64,000 nt of DNA from Microcebus murinus (GCF_040939455.1 NC_134109.1:50186001-50250000); one strand, 5' to 3'. Counted from the stretch's first letter, positions 1-12,840 are shown. Notes: generated by a model from the letters alone, not told the origin. Numbers and translations are program-made.

Positions 1-1006
1 CAAATGCTTTTTTTGCATTAAGATGATTATTTTTTTCTTCATTCTTTTAATGTAGTGTTTCATTACATTGATCACTTTTCATATTATGAAACATGCTTGC
101 ATTCCAGGAATAAGTACCACTGGCTCATGATGAATAATCCATTTACTATTCTGCTGAATTCAATTTGCTAGTTTTTTTGATGATTTTTACATCAATGTTC
201 ATAAGGGATATTGATTTGTAGTTTTCTTCTCTTGTAGTGTGTTTGTTTTGGGCATTAGGTTAATATTCACCTCATAGAATGAGTTAGGAAGTGTTCCCTA
301 ATTTGAATTTATGCCCTCTTAACTTCAACGACACAAAATCTCTGCTCTTTAAGGAGTTCTTTTCTCATCCATTACAGTTGTTGATGTCACATAATTACAT
401 CTGTAAACATTCCTTTGTATCTAGGAACATAAATTAATAATTCTTTTAAATGCATTACTTTTTAAAATTATTTAGAAAACAAAAAGTGGAGTTACAAATC
501 AAAGTTACAATAATACTAGATTTTAAACTAATAATTGTTTTTTCTTAAATGTGTTAGTCTCTTAAATCATATAGAAAAAAGTTCTCAAACAGAAAGTCGA
601 GTTTTAAATCATTGTTACAATAAGACCAGATTTTATAATTGCCCATGCTTTCGCCTTTGTTGTGATCATCATTTCTTCATACAGCTTCAAGTCACTGTCC
701 AGTGGTCTTTCATTTCATGCATGCTGCAGGACATTCTCTTGAGCACTTCTTGCATGGCAGTGGTAGCAAACTTCCTCAGCCTTTGCTTTTCTGGGATTAT
801 CTTAATTTCACCTTGATTTTGAAATATAGTTTTACCTGATACAGGATTCTTGCTGGAAAGTTCTTTTTTTCTTTCAGCACTTTGACTATATTGGCCCACT
901 ATCTTTTATCCTCTGAAGTTTCTTATGGGCAGTCCACTTCTAATCTTATTATAAGTGAGAGTTGTTTTTCTCTTGCTGCTTTCAAGATTTTCTCTTTGGT
1001 TTTTTA

Positions 1007-1012
<6 letters not shown>

Positions 1013-1051
<39 letters not shown>
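1013..1051. repeat. (TA)n microsatellite at an L1 tail
   Basis: About 39 bp of nearly pure TA dinucleotide. It sits where the poly(A) tail of the antisense L1 at 1053 would be, so it probably arose from that tail. Confidence 0.9.
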
Positions 1052-1052
<1 letters not shown>

Positions 1053-1054
<2 letters not shown>

Positions 1055-1486
1055 CTTTTTCTTTCAGAATATTATGGGGGTACAAATATTTAGGTTACAT
1101 ATATTGTCTTTGCCTGGCCCAGGGTCATAGCTTCAAGAGTGTCTTATCCCACAGATGGTGCACGCCGTATCCATTAGATGTAAATATACCCATTCTTACC
1201 TCCCCCCTGACACCTGATGAATGTTACTACTATATTTGCACATAAGTATTGATTAGTTAATACCAATTTGATGATGAGTACATGTTGTGGTGCTTGTTTT
1301 TCCATTCTTGTGATACTTCACGTAGTAGAAATGAACTCTAGCCCTATCCAGGATAATACAAGAGGTGTTAGATCACCATTGTTTTTGTGGCTGAGTAGAA
1401 TTCCATGGTATACATATATGGAGATACCTAAAAGATAAAAGTAGAACTACCATTTGATCCAGCAATTCCATTACTGGGCATCTCAT
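1053..1486 (-). mobile_element. Young L1 3' fragment with 5' inversion
   Basis: 1053-1420 is the antisense 3' UTR and ORF2 end of the young L1 type ('attatgggggtacaaat'). 1421-1486 switches to the sense strand and reads the ORF2 segment 'ccatttgatccagcaattcc'. The order, antisense 3' part then sense upstream part, is the twin-priming signature for a minus-strand insertion. About 150 nt of L1 between the two parts is missing. The flanks belong to the older L1 ('cattggcttttgaaag'). The target duplication is not clear. Confidence 0.8.
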
Positions 1487-1616
1487 TGGCTTTTGAAAGT
1501 TTGATTATAATGTTATCTTCATAGAGATCTGAGTACATTTTACTTGGTGTCTATTGAGCATCTTGAGTGTTTCTATTCATACCTTTCATCAAATTTGGGA
1601 AGTTTTCAGCCATTAG

Positions 1617-2036
<420 letters not shown>

Positions 2037-2675
2037 ATATATTGGTATTCTTCATGGTGGGCAACAAGTCCCTTAGGCTCATTTCATGTTCTTTGTTCTT
2101 CCTGTTCTGTAGACTCAATAATTTCTTGTCCTATCTTCAAGTTTGTTGATTCTTATTCTGTTTGTTTAAATTTGCCTTTGAATCTCTATAGTGATTTGTT
2201 CATTTCAGTTATTTTACTTTTCAGTCTCAGAATTTCATTAAAATTCTTTTTAGGTTTTATATCTCTTTATAGATAGTTCCAGTTTATTCAACATCATTTT
2301 CTTGATTCTCTCCACATTTTCCTTTAATTCTCTCAGCATCTGTAAGCTAGTTGCTTTAAAGTTTTTGTCTAGTAGATCTGCCATCAGGTCTTTTTCAGGG
2401 ACAGTTTCTATTGATTTTTTTTTCCTTTCAATGGACCATATTTTTCTGTTTCTTTATATGCTTTAAGATTTTTTGTTGAGAGCTGGACATTTGAATCTAT
2501 TAATGTGGTAACTATGGAAATCAAATCGTTCCCCTTCCTCAGAGTTTGCTACTTATTGCTATTAATTTTATGTTTTTTTAATTGTTGTCAGCTCCCCCTT
2601 GCCAATAATCAGCCTAAAGTGTAACCTTAATTGTCCCTGAGTGAGCGTGGTCACTTGCTAATTTTCTCCATATAT

Positions 2676-2713
2676 GCCTAGTCTTTAATGTCTGGCCTAG
2701 TCTTTAATGTGTG
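2676..2713. repeat. 19-bp tandem duplication
   Basis: Two adjacent 19-bp units beginning 'gcctagtctttaatgt', differing at one base. They lie within old L1 sequence. Confidence 0.85.
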
Positions 2714-2972
2714 GCTCCCAAAAAAGAGAAAAAGAAGATAATGAAGGGGTGGGAGAGATGCTCATCCTTTAAATCCCTTGGGAGTCACGTCACTTAGCAG
2801 AGAAGGTACTTGAAACAATGGGGAGACATGCAATAACAATGACCTCCCACCTCTTTGCACCTCTATGATCCGAAGCAGCAGTCATTGATCAAGAGCAAAG
2901 ATCCCAAATATTTGACAAACAGGGTCCTTTCTGCTTACCTTTGGCTACCACAGACTGCACAGGTTGCTTTAG

Positions 2973-3008
2973 GAACATGTGCACATGTTCTTGCCATGGG
3001 GCAAGAAC
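2973..3008. repeat. Two overlapping perfect palindromes
   Basis: 2973-2990 is an 18-bp perfect palindrome, 'gaacatgtgcacatgttc'. It overlaps a second inverted repeat: 'gttcttgcc' at 2987-2995, loop 'atgg', and 'ggcaagaac' at 3000-3008. It lies in the 5' part of the old antisense L1. No function is implied by sequence alone. Confidence 0.85.
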
Positions 3009-3194
3009 AGCCACAGCTGCTTGCCATGGGGCTGGAAGCAGGGCACGTGTAGATTCTATGGTACTAAGAGCTGAAATTGGCCAGAATTAACTGTAATTCA
3101 CTGCCCAAGCCTTCCCCTGGAAGTTGCAAGCCTTCAATCAGCTCCAGAGTTACAAAATAGTTACATCATACAGATTTTGCAAGTGCAATTGTTG

Positions 3195-3350
3195 TCTAGG
3201 TAGGGAGAGAGATTCCAGGTGCTTTATATCCCAACATATTCCCAGAATCCTCTGTCTACATTGATACTCTTAATCTAGTCTTCCTGTCCTCTCTTTTTTC
3301 ATCATCCTCAAGGAAAATTTCAGCCTCTCTTTACTATGCCACTTAGCTCT
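3195..3350 (+). repeat. Local direct duplication, copy 1
   Basis: About 155 bp that recurs at 4298-4452 with roughly 7 differences. This copy runs continuously out of the old L1 at its left side, which suggests it is the source. Confidence 0.9.
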
Positions 3351-3352
3351 CT

Positions 3353-5999
3353 CATTCTTTAAAAATGCAGGAGTTCCACTCTATTGAGTACTTTTCCTGT
3401 TTCCTTTATCTTTGCCAAAGTATGTTTGCATAAAACATTTTCTCTAACTCTGCTTTCTCTTACTTCACTTATTCTTATTCCCACTGCCTTGCCTTCTTTT
3501 TCTAAAGAATCTCAAGAGGAATTGCACTTCCTAGAGGAATCCCTGATTCACACTTATAAATGCACACATCTTATTCTTGTATGTTGAGATTATTCACATG
3601 GCATATCTAAGTCACCACAAAATTCTAAAATACTTATTTTAATTTATCCAAAATTTAATTTTCTGTGTCAGAACCACTCCCTTTTTTTAGACTTTCTCAG
3701 TTCCTCTTTATTCCCATTGCAACTGTGCACTCTTTTGGGAAATACTTTTCACAAAGAATTTATCACCTCCTCAGTATAAAACTAAATACAAAATATAAGC
3801 TCTTCTCTCAACTTTTCAAGAATTGATTCTGTGATCATTGGTAAGCTACTATATCTCTTGAATCTATATTCATCCTGTTATGCATATTCATCTTCTGCTG
3901 TATAAAAGGGTGAATTACATGGTTTCCTGTTTCAATTATTATTTTAAATTGAACTAATCGTGAGACTGGCATTTTATTGCATGTATGAATTTCCAAAACT
4001 CAAGGATGGTTACACGACATCATAGTCTATAGAGAAAATTCAAAGCTTATTATAAAATCCATTGTGCTATATTTCATTCTCTGTGTAGTATATCAAATAT
4101 GAGCACAAATTATGCATATTGCCAGTTCATTTTCTGAGATGGTTGTTCTGCATAATTGGGCTTTTTGGTTCACTCGGAGTTAATTAAGAGACAGTATTAT
4201 TGAAATGATCCTTGCTGTTTACAAAGTTTCTGAAATACTCCTTGCATTGATGAATACAAAAGACAGAAAGGGTTGAGGCTTTGAAGATTTAGTTTCTTCT
4301 AGCTAGGGAGAGAGATTCCAGGTGCTTTATACCCCAACATATTCCCAGAATCCTCTCTCTACATTGATACTCTTAATCGAGTCTTCCTGTCCAATCTTTT
4401 TTCATCATCCTCAAGGAAAATTTCAGCCTCTCTTACTATGCCACTTAGCTCACTTAGTTTCCATTTAGATTCTTCCTCACTAAGAACTCCATCTCAAATT
4501 TTGCTTGATGCTGTTGCAGTAAGTCAACTTTCCAGCTTCCATCTGTATGTTAGCTCTGAAACGGACTTGTTGAGTTATAAAGGCACATAATTAAAATTGA
4601 AGAGGCTCTAAAGGGAAATAAGACTAAATTTAAGGCTGATTTCATCAATAAGAATATATTGCGTAATTGATCTAACTACCTTCATGGATTTCCCATTACA
4701 ATCAGACATACCATTAGTTTTCTTTAAAATATATCATTATCTTGTTCAATAGCTTTAAATTTCTCATCTTTGCCTCAGGGTGGGTCCATACCTGATTTGC
4801 TACACATCCACAATGTTACTCCAACCTTACATTTGCTCTGGATGACTTGTACTAAATATTTGCTATAACTCCTCTGTTAATTTTTGCTCTGTTTTATTGT
4901 ATTTTAAACATCATTAGCTGAAATAAGCTTTAATCTTTTAGTACAAGCTGCCTATTTCTGACAAATATATATTTTTAAATGCTTATATTCTGAATTCCCA
5001 TTTATTTTTTTAGTTCAAAGAAGTCTGAGTCCGGTCATTTGTTTTGTTTTCCATACAAAGCCTCCTGCACTGCCTCTTAAACATTTACCAGTTGTTTGAT
5101 TCAGGCTTGGAATCCAGGACAGTGTTTCTAAAAGGAGCTGTCCTGTGAACTCTTTGTACAAGATACATGATAGGAAAAATTGTTTGTACTAAATGTAAGT
5201 TGATGCACTACTTCCCTTATTGAGAAAGTCTTCCTCAAAAAAAAAAAAAAAAAAAAATCATCAGCTAAACCTAACATGTGCCATGATGTTGGTTTACATT
5301 TTGGGGCAAACTTCTTTTCTCATCACAGGCATGCAAAGTTTTTGAACCAACTCTAGACTTCAGACCACACATTGAAAAACACAGCTCTGGATTATCGACT
5401 TTAAGAATAATTGCTGGATAAAATTATATTTTGAATACATTTTAGTTTTGCCATTTTTATTATTAAACAAATGAAGAGAAGACCTTTCTAATTGAATATT
5501 TCAATTAGGTTATGTTAAATGCACTCCCCCCCCCCAAATAGCAAAAACTAAGGCATAAAACATCACCCAAGATGAATAGGGGTTATATTCCTTTTTTTAA
5601 AGTACACTTTTTACATTGAGATGATTATTAAATCTATATTACCATGAGTTCCTTAGCATTAAACTTTTAGAATATAAAACAGAACACTTCAAACTAATCT
5701 ATCATTTCAAATGTATGCATATATGTGAATAATTTTGAATTAGAAGCAGCTGTTATAAACATAGAAATCTTATCTCATTGTCTAATATTAGAAGAAGAAT
5801 CTTCCATTGGATACACTATTTTAGTCTAATTAGAGTTCTGTCTACTTTCTGAGAGTGATATTATAGTAGAATTTACTTTTCTATATTTGCTTTTATGACT
5901 TTAGCATTCACTCTTGATATTGTACATTATATAGGTTTGGACAAATTTATCCACCATTGCAGTATCATACAGAGTCTCTTTAATGACCTAAAAATCCTT
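3353..5999. other. Intron, little recognised
   Basis: Apart from duplication copy 2 (4298-4452), a poly(A) run of about 21 bases at 5236-5257 and a C9 run near 5526-5534, I recognise no repeat family with confidence. 5110-5400 might be a decayed hAT-type element (ends near 'cagtgtttct' and 'gaaaaacacagctctgg'), but this is weak. No gene is supported. Confidence 0.6.
4298..4452 (+). repeat. Local direct duplication, copy 2
   Basis: Matches 3195-3350 at about 95 percent over its whole length, with the same orientation and an offset of about 1.1 kb. Both edges are abrupt: neither the upstream nor the downstream sequence resembles that around copy 1. Confidence 0.9.
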
Positions 6000-6995
6000 T
6001 GTGCTTCATTTATTCACCTCTTTTTCATCCCAACCCATAGCAACCACTGATACTTATTACTGTCTATAGTTCTGCCTTTTCCAGCATGTCAGATAGTTGC
6101 AATAATACTGTATGTATCCTGTTGGCTTCTTTCACTCAGTAAATTGCATTCCTCATATATCTTTTGATGGTTTTATAGCTTATTTCTTTTTAACATCGAA
6201 TAATATTTTATTGTCTGGGTATACCACAGTTTATTTGTCCATTCACCTCCTAAAGGATATCTTGATTGCTTTCAAGTTTTGGCTATTATGAATGAAGCCA
6301 CTATAAACATCCATGTTCAGATGTTTTTGTGGAAATAAGTCTTCAACTCATTTGGGTAATTGCTAAGGTATATGATTACTGGATCATATAATCATAGTAA
6401 GAGTATGAGTTGTTTTGTAAGAAACTGCCAAACTATTATTTCAATGTAGGTGTATAATTTTGCATTCCACCAGCAATGAATGAAAGTTCCTGTTGTTCTA
6501 CATCCTCACCAGCATTTGGAGTTGTCAGTGTTCTAGATTTTAGCTATTCTAATAAGTGTTCAGTGGTATCTCATTGTTGTTTTAATTTGCATTTCCCTGA
6601 TGGTAGATGCTGTGCAGCATCTTTTCATTTGCTTAATTTCCATCTGTTTGTCTTCTTTGCTGCAAGGTATCTGTTAAGGTCTTTGACTCATTTTTAAAAA
6701 CAGGTAATTTGTTTTCTTACTATTGTGTTTTTAGAGTTCTTTGTATATTTTTAATAACTGTCATTTATTGGATATATCTTGGCAAATATTTTCTCTCACT
6801 CTGTGGTTTTTCTTTTCATTTTCTTGAAAGTGTTTTTTTGAAGGACAGAAAATTTTAATTTTAATGAAGCCCAGTTTATGAGTTGTATCTTTCACAGATC
6901 ATGCCCTTTCATGTTATATCTAACAGGGTATCACCAAGCCTAAAGTCTTCCAGCTTTTCTCCCATGTTATTTATTTTCTAGAATTTGTATAGTTT
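6000..6995 (-). mobile_element. Old L1 3' part, antisense
   Basis: Antisense L1 ORF2 end and 3' UTR, with diagnostic phrases such as 'tatgaatgaagccactataaac', 'gcatttccctgatgg' and 'gcccagtttatgag'. Diverged, with no long frame. Confidence 0.8.
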
Positions 6996-7059
6996 GGGAT
7001 GTTGATGTCACATGATTTGGATTTGGACCTAAAGTCTGTTATCTGGAATGTGCGGCATG

Positions 7060-7180
7060 CTTGAGAATGTAATTTCTCAGATTTAGTTTTCTTATCTGTA
7101 AAAAAGAGACAATTAGAATACTTTACAAAGTTATAAGGATTAAACGAGGTAATAAGTATGTGAAATGTGCTAGCACAGTC
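7060..7180 (+). mobile_element. MIR SINE fragment
   Basis: Contains the MIR core-to-3' pattern 'ttatctgtaaaaaagag...aaggattaaacgaggtaata'. Old and diverged. Confidence 0.6.
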
Positions 7181-7658
7181 ATACTGAGTAGATTAGCCTT
7201 AAAAATTTTAGCTGTCCCAATCCTTTTTCATTATATTCACTTAGCTACAGCCTACAAACTTCACAATATCTTTTCCCAAGTACATCATTTTTCATATCCT
7301 TCTCTACTGAATAAATTGGGTTTATTTTAAAAGCTGATTATCAGTTTTCTTGTTCTTTCTGACACAAATACTTGATGTGTTTTCCATATCAATTCTTCAA
7401 TAATTCAGTTCAATTCCCACAATAACTACCCTGAGTTATCACAGATCCCACAAGTTAAATAAAGGGCTCAGTCCCACAAGATTACCCCTATTTCAGATGC
7501 CAGTCAACAAATCTCAGGTTGTCACTCACGCTTCTAACCTACCAGTTATAACTTCAGAGGTTCCCATGACAACCCCTTCTAACTTAGGTTTGATAATTTG
7601 CAAAAACAACTCATAGAACTTAAGAAAACATTTTAATTACATTTACTGGTTTATTATA

Positions 7659-8116
7659 CAGTAGGCTTTGCTTTCCACAGTTTCAGTAACTTGATTTCAA
7701 CTGTGGTCTAAAAATATGACAGTATTTTGAGATAGAGAGACCACATACATATAACTTTTTTATAGTATATTGTTATAATTGTTCTATTTTATTTATTAGC
7801 TATTGTCGCTAATCTCTTACTGTGCCTAATTTTTTCCAGGATAAAAATAAATTTTATTATTTGATTTTTAAAATATTTGTATTTGATTATTAAGGGTACT
7901 TAATACTCATATATATTTTTGAGGTATGTGTGATGTTTTGATCATTGCACATGGTATTACTGTGCCTAATGTATAAATTAAACATTACCATAGGTATGTA
8001 TATATAGGGCAAAACATAGTATATATAGGCTTCAGTACTATTCCCAAGCTCAGGCATCCATTGGGGGTCTTGGAAAGTATCCCCTGTGGATAAGGGTGGA
8101 TAAAGGGGGACTACTG
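7659..8116 (+). mobile_element. Tigger1/MER2-like DNA transposon remnant
   Basis: Starts CAGT after TA (7657-7658) and ends ACTG before TA (8117-8118), the TA target expected of the Tc1/mariner superfamily. The 3' end reads 'aagggggactactgta', as in MER2/Tigger1, with 'ggcatccattgggggtcttgg' type sequence before it. Interrupted by an L1 fragment at 7831-7956. Confidence 0.82.
7831..7956 (-). mobile_element. L1 3' fragment inserted in the Tigger element
   Basis: About 126 bp of an antisense L1MA-like 3' end, bounded by a perfect 14-bp duplication 'ttactgtgcctaat' at 7817-7830 and 7957-7970. Removing it restores continuous Tigger sequence. Confidence 0.82.
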
Positions 8117-8235
8117 TAAAGGGTGCAACTCAGGAACAGCCAAATAAATGGAAAAGACCCATAGAGCAATGTATGGGGGGTGCTTATGTGCCAGGCCCTC
8201 TTTGGGCACACCACCCTCCCAGCACTTCCATGGAG

Positions 8236-9420
8236 AGAAAGGTTGTCATACAATATTTGTAGCAATTTAACTATTTTTATTGGTCAGTGGAATAATTTAA
8301 TTCACTAACTTAATACTCTAACTCCTAGATTTTCACCTATAAATATTGGATTTGTTAATTATAAAGAGCAAAATTTTCCTAGATCCCTTTAATCCAAGAA
8401 AAAAGCAGAAGACAAGTGTTTTATTTGGCAGGCTTTTGACTTGAGAAGAAATGACTTTAGAAAAAATTATTCTAATACATGCATATTTAGCATTGTTCCT
8501 CACAAGATTAAATTAAGGTTGTTCTTACATGAAATTTTCCAAACAATCAGGCATTCCCCTCCTTTAGCTGTAAGTGACTGAAGGCATTCCTATGCATATA
8601 TAATGCATGTGGTCTCATACTGCCTTAAAGATTTAAAAATGTTATATCAATGTTTTTTAATATTCATAGTTTAAAGATTTTATGTGTGTAAACATCTTTT
8701 GTTATTTTTAAAATCAAAAGTATTGCTTTGCATACTAGTGCTCATTGAAATTTGTAATTGTTTTCAAGAAATAAAAGCAAAAATTTATTCATACACAATG
8801 TCAAAAAGAACATGTGAACTAATCTCTGATCACCATATTAAGAAATACACACTAATACACATTTTTAATGCATTTCTATATATGGATTTAAACATTAGAA
8901 CTACCCCCTATTTGGAACACTTGACAGACATCTTGATCCAGTAGGTACAAGAAAAGAAAATGCTAAAATCAGAATTAATTTTGAGCACTTATTACTTATT
9001 GGCTTTATTCCAATCAAAATTCTTAACTTCTTTAAAAGTTTATACCTTTACCTCCAGACAATTAATATTCTGCTTACATACTAATATATATTAACAGAGT
9101 ACATCACTATATAAACTACAATTTGAATCTGTTTTAAAATTTCTTAATGATATTTTTTCTTTAAGTTCTCTCAGTTCTTTTCTTTAAGTTCTCTTAAGTT
9201 CTCTCAGTACTTTTGTTACACTACTTTTATGCTTTCCAAAAAGCATGATTTCCATTTTTTTACCTTTATTTAAGCTTGTGCATGCTAAAAGATGGTGTAA
9301 GTCACCCTCTGTTTTAATTGATAACTTTTTATAACCAATAGGGCAAGATTTTCAAAATCCTCTTTGAGAGAAGAAACTAACTCATGAAACATTGGTGGCA
9401 ACTGTAATAGAAAATGATGA
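8236..9420. other. Intron, nothing recognised
   Basis: AT-rich unique-looking sequence. The only internal structure seen is a short imperfect tandem repeat of 'ctttaagttctctcag' around 9157-9209. Confidence 0.6.
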
Positions 9421-9429
9421 AACATAGGT

Positions 9430-9590
9430 TGCTATTGAAAGTATATATTCTGGAATCAGATTGCCTCATTTGCTTACTCTGCTATTTTTTAGCTGGTGAC
9501 CTTGCTTAAATTCTCGGTTCCTTAGTCTCTTCTTCTATAAAATGGGTTATTATTATAAAAAGATAATCTATATGAATATCTTAATACAAT
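9430..9590 (+). mobile_element. MIR SINE
   Basis: Classic MIR order: 'ctggaatcagattgcctc', then 'gctggtgaccttgcttaaatt', then 'cttctataaaatgggtta'. Confidence 0.82.
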
Positions 9591-9599
9591 ATCCAGTAT

Positions 9600-11040
9600 T
9601 AAATTTGCAATGTCAACAAATATGATTTATTTGTGTTTTTATAATCATCTCACTTCAATATATATGTGGTGAGAAAGTGTGACAGACTTCCCAACCAGGT
9701 ATTTTATTGATAATATAAATGAATAAATTCTGTATAATATAATGTATATTTTGAGAATCATTTGTTTCCTTAATAAAAACACAAGCACTTATGTATTTCT
9801 CTTAAGCAATCCTAATTTTAAGCATTTCATATCTAAGTGAATTTTTTCTCATAATCTCATTTATTTCACTTTTAATATTAAATATTTTATAATAAAGCAA
9901 GCCGGCTGTTACACCATGAAAAGCTGATTCTGTCAGAATAGTGAGCTCTTTTTTTTGACACTCGAAGCTTTCTTTCATCATATTCAAAGTCTTCACCCTA
10001 TACATTTAATCATAACTGCAAAGGTCTATCTTTCTCACTGGGTATTCTAAAGAATGAAATATTGAGCTCATTAATAGCCAGTATGTTTAAAGTGAACCTT
10101 ATGTCAGGAGAAATTTTCCATAGACAGACTTGATTGGACTATAATAAGTGTGCTCAGTTTCATACTCTTTAGCTTTTTTAGGTTAAGAATCTACTCTGGA
10201 ATCTAAGTAGTCTGGGCAGCATTTGAAATAGACTTTTAAATAACCTTTAATTTACGTATGTTTTCTAACTCAGACTGTATGAAACAATATGAAAATATAC
10301 CATATTTGAAGAATTTTAACCCAATACTATCAGATGTCCTCATAGGCCATTGATAACTGAATACTGAATCTTCTAGATGTGGACAAATGATATTCATATA
10401 TACAGAGGGTCTAAAAAACCCACTGTTTGAAGTAATCCATTAGGTTATTCAAAACATTCTCATAGAAAATGATTCATTAAAAAGGAAATACATATTTTAG
10501 GAAATTTTCCTGTTAGGTACAATTGATTACATTTATAACCTTTGCAACTTAAAAAGAAATTCATAAGAATAAAGACAGGCAGTTACAAAACAATTTTAGT
10601 TTTATTAGGCAAATACAAATATAACTTGAGGGCAAATATGTACTCACCTAACCTATTTACATTTGACTCCAGTGTCATTAATCTTCACTCTATTATTCCA
10701 ATGAGCATATCACTGATTTTGTAATCACTCCAAACTTACCCGCCTCTGAAATATCAAATTTCAACAAAATTCTGTTCCTTGACCACAGTGTTCTGGCTTC
10801 CAGACTCCCTGTCCTCAATATATTTGCTTTTCAAGTTTTTAAGCTGCCCTAGTGATTCAATCTGTTGAATGTCTTCCTCCATTAGTTTTCTTCCGAATTT
10901 CTTGCTTTCCTGAACCAGCTTGGTCTGCCACCTAAACTGTGTCTTCTCAATGTCTTACCCTTTTGTCCTTTTGCCTTACTATATAACATCTCCACTCATA
11001 ATATCAAACCACTGAATTTTGAAGGATAGAAAGCATCTGT
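9600..11040. other. Intron, nothing recognised
   Basis: AT-rich sequence without a confident repeat family, coding exon or RNA gene. Confidence 0.55.
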
Positions 11041-11042
11041 TT

Positions 11043-11445
11043 CAGCTATCTCTTGCTGTGTAACAAACTATTCCAATACGTTCGAGCTTAAAAGAACCAC
11101 ATTTTAATTTATCCAGTGACAATAATTATAACTAGTGGATGGCTGGTCTATTCTCAACAAGTTAAGATGGTTTCACATGGCTGGAACCTTGATGGGGAGC
11201 CTGAGCTAAGCTCTGCCCTCTCCTACTCCATATAATCTCAGGGCCTCTTCACATGGTCTCTGCAGAAGAGTAGTTGGACTTATTATATGGGGTTCAAGCC
11301 TTCCAGAGGGAGTAGTTCAAAACATAGGGAGTGAAACTGCCAGTCTCTTATGTCCTGGGTGCAGGAATTTGTTCATAATCACTTGTGCTATATTCTATTG
11401 GTGAATGTAATCACAGAGCTGATCAAGATTTAATGAAATGGACAT
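11043..11445 (+). repeat. Old interspersed repeat, family uncertain
   Basis: Begins 'gctatctcttgctgtgtaac' and includes 'ctatattctattggtgaatg' near its end. This is the outline of an abundant mammalian repeat that also seems present at 20572-21170. I cannot name it with confidence. Confidence 0.5.
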
Positions 11446-11499
11446 ATGCCCCAGGTCTTGATAGGAGAAATCTTGCAGATATTGTGTAAATATTTATTC

Positions 11500-12190
11500 T
11501 TTTATACTATTCATTCATTCATTTATTCAAACAGTAATGATTTGCCACCAACTATAGTGCCATATACTATGATGGATTCATTGGATGAAGCAATGGGTGG
11601 GAATTTTAGGCTGCTTGAAAATGGAGCTTACGTAAACAAGATAAGAACAATGGTAATGATATGTAGGAAACAAATGCAATGATGAGTAAAAATTAACTGT
11701 GGGAGAGATAAGTTACTAAATGGTCATCAAGGATGGGTTTTCTAAAGAGGTAAAATTTGAAAGATGATAATGAGCCAGCCATTAAGCAAAAGAAAGAACA
11801 TCTTAGGCAGAAAGAACAAAGTCAAATGTATAAAATCTGGAAAGGGCTGTCAGGTTGGAAAAGGAAGAAAAAATTATGTGTCTGGAACATAGACATCAAG
11901 ATGAGAAAAGTTGAGACTATGGCCAGAGCTATAACTTGTCTAAACTTGTAGGCCTGGTTTACAAACAAGAGTGAGTCAGTAAAGTTTTTTGAGGAAGAAA
12001 AAGCATGAGCTGATTTCTCCTTAAAAAGCACATCTGGCTAATTGCAGAAGAATGAGAAAAAGTCAAAAGAGCACATTGTCCTATTAGAAGGATATTGCAG
12101 AAAATTTGTAGATGTCCATGTGAGAGATAATGAAATTTGCAGTAGATATGGAAAGAAATGTATAGCTCCTAATGAACTTTCAGGGTAGAT
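11500..12190 (+). repeat. Old dispersed repeat (L2-associated type), family uncertain
   Basis: Follows the pattern of a common ancient mammalian repeat: 'ttcattcatttattcaaac', then 'ggagcttacgtaaacaag', then 'aagaacatcttaggcagaaag'. A second copy with the same order appears at 58790-59480. Confidence 0.5.
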
Positions 12191-12194
12191 CAAT

Positions 12195-12840
12195 AGAAAC
12201 ATAATCATAGGCATGTTCTTGAACAAACAGTTGTCATTCCTTATCTCTATCTACTCTTTAACAGTCCATTTACATGTGCCAAACCTGTAAACTAGATTCT
12301 GTATATGCGATAGAAAATACTTTCATTATAGTTATAAATGGTATTAAATTTATTAAAAATAGATATTTCAAATATTTTCACTCTTAACTCATTTCTTGTT
12401 AGCATTTGATACTTTTGACCACTTTCATCTCCTTTGAAACATGCAAATGCCTTTAATTTTTATAACACAACTCTCTGGATTCCTGTATTTCTCTGATTAT
12501 TTATATTTATTCTCCTTCAGGAACTTTTGCTTCTCTCTAACCACATAAGTTTTGTATTCAATAGCAAATCCAAATTTGGTGTTTTATATTTCTTTTTCTA
12601 TACTGACTAAGAGCTATCTCTGCAGAACTATAACCTACAGTCAGTCCTTTCTTCTGAGTTTTAGATCCATATTTCCACTGGACTATCAGAGATATGTATT
12701 TCTTGGCATATAAAAAAACAAAATATTCTGCAAAATCTTCCAATGAAAATAACTACAAATGCTAGAGAATATTTTTAAAAGAAATAATACATGTATTAAA
12801 AATAAATCTTGTCAAATTTAATGAAAGCAATACAGTGAGC
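12195..12840. other. Intron, nothing recognised
   Basis: AT-rich, with no confident feature. Confidence 0.5.

Larger units (their letters stand above)
7388..8235. repeat. Old LTR-like repeat split by a Tigger element
   Basis: 7388-7658 and 8117-8235 appear to be the two halves of one old repeat: 'ctcagtcccacaagattacc' on the left and 'gggcacaccaccctcc' on the right. I recognise it as a dispersed mammalian family but cannot name it safely. The Tigger element sits between them. Confidence 0.5.

Noticed and set aside
955..1245. Open frame through a TA repeat with an Ile-Tyr run
   Set aside because: Translation of a TA microsatellite and an L1 3' UTR; not coding.
2973..2990. Palindrome as a p53 or steroid receptor site
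   Set aside because: Half-site spacing and key positions do not fit either consensus.
5526..5534. Run of nine C as a possible structured element
   Set aside because: Simple homopolymer with no partner sequence.
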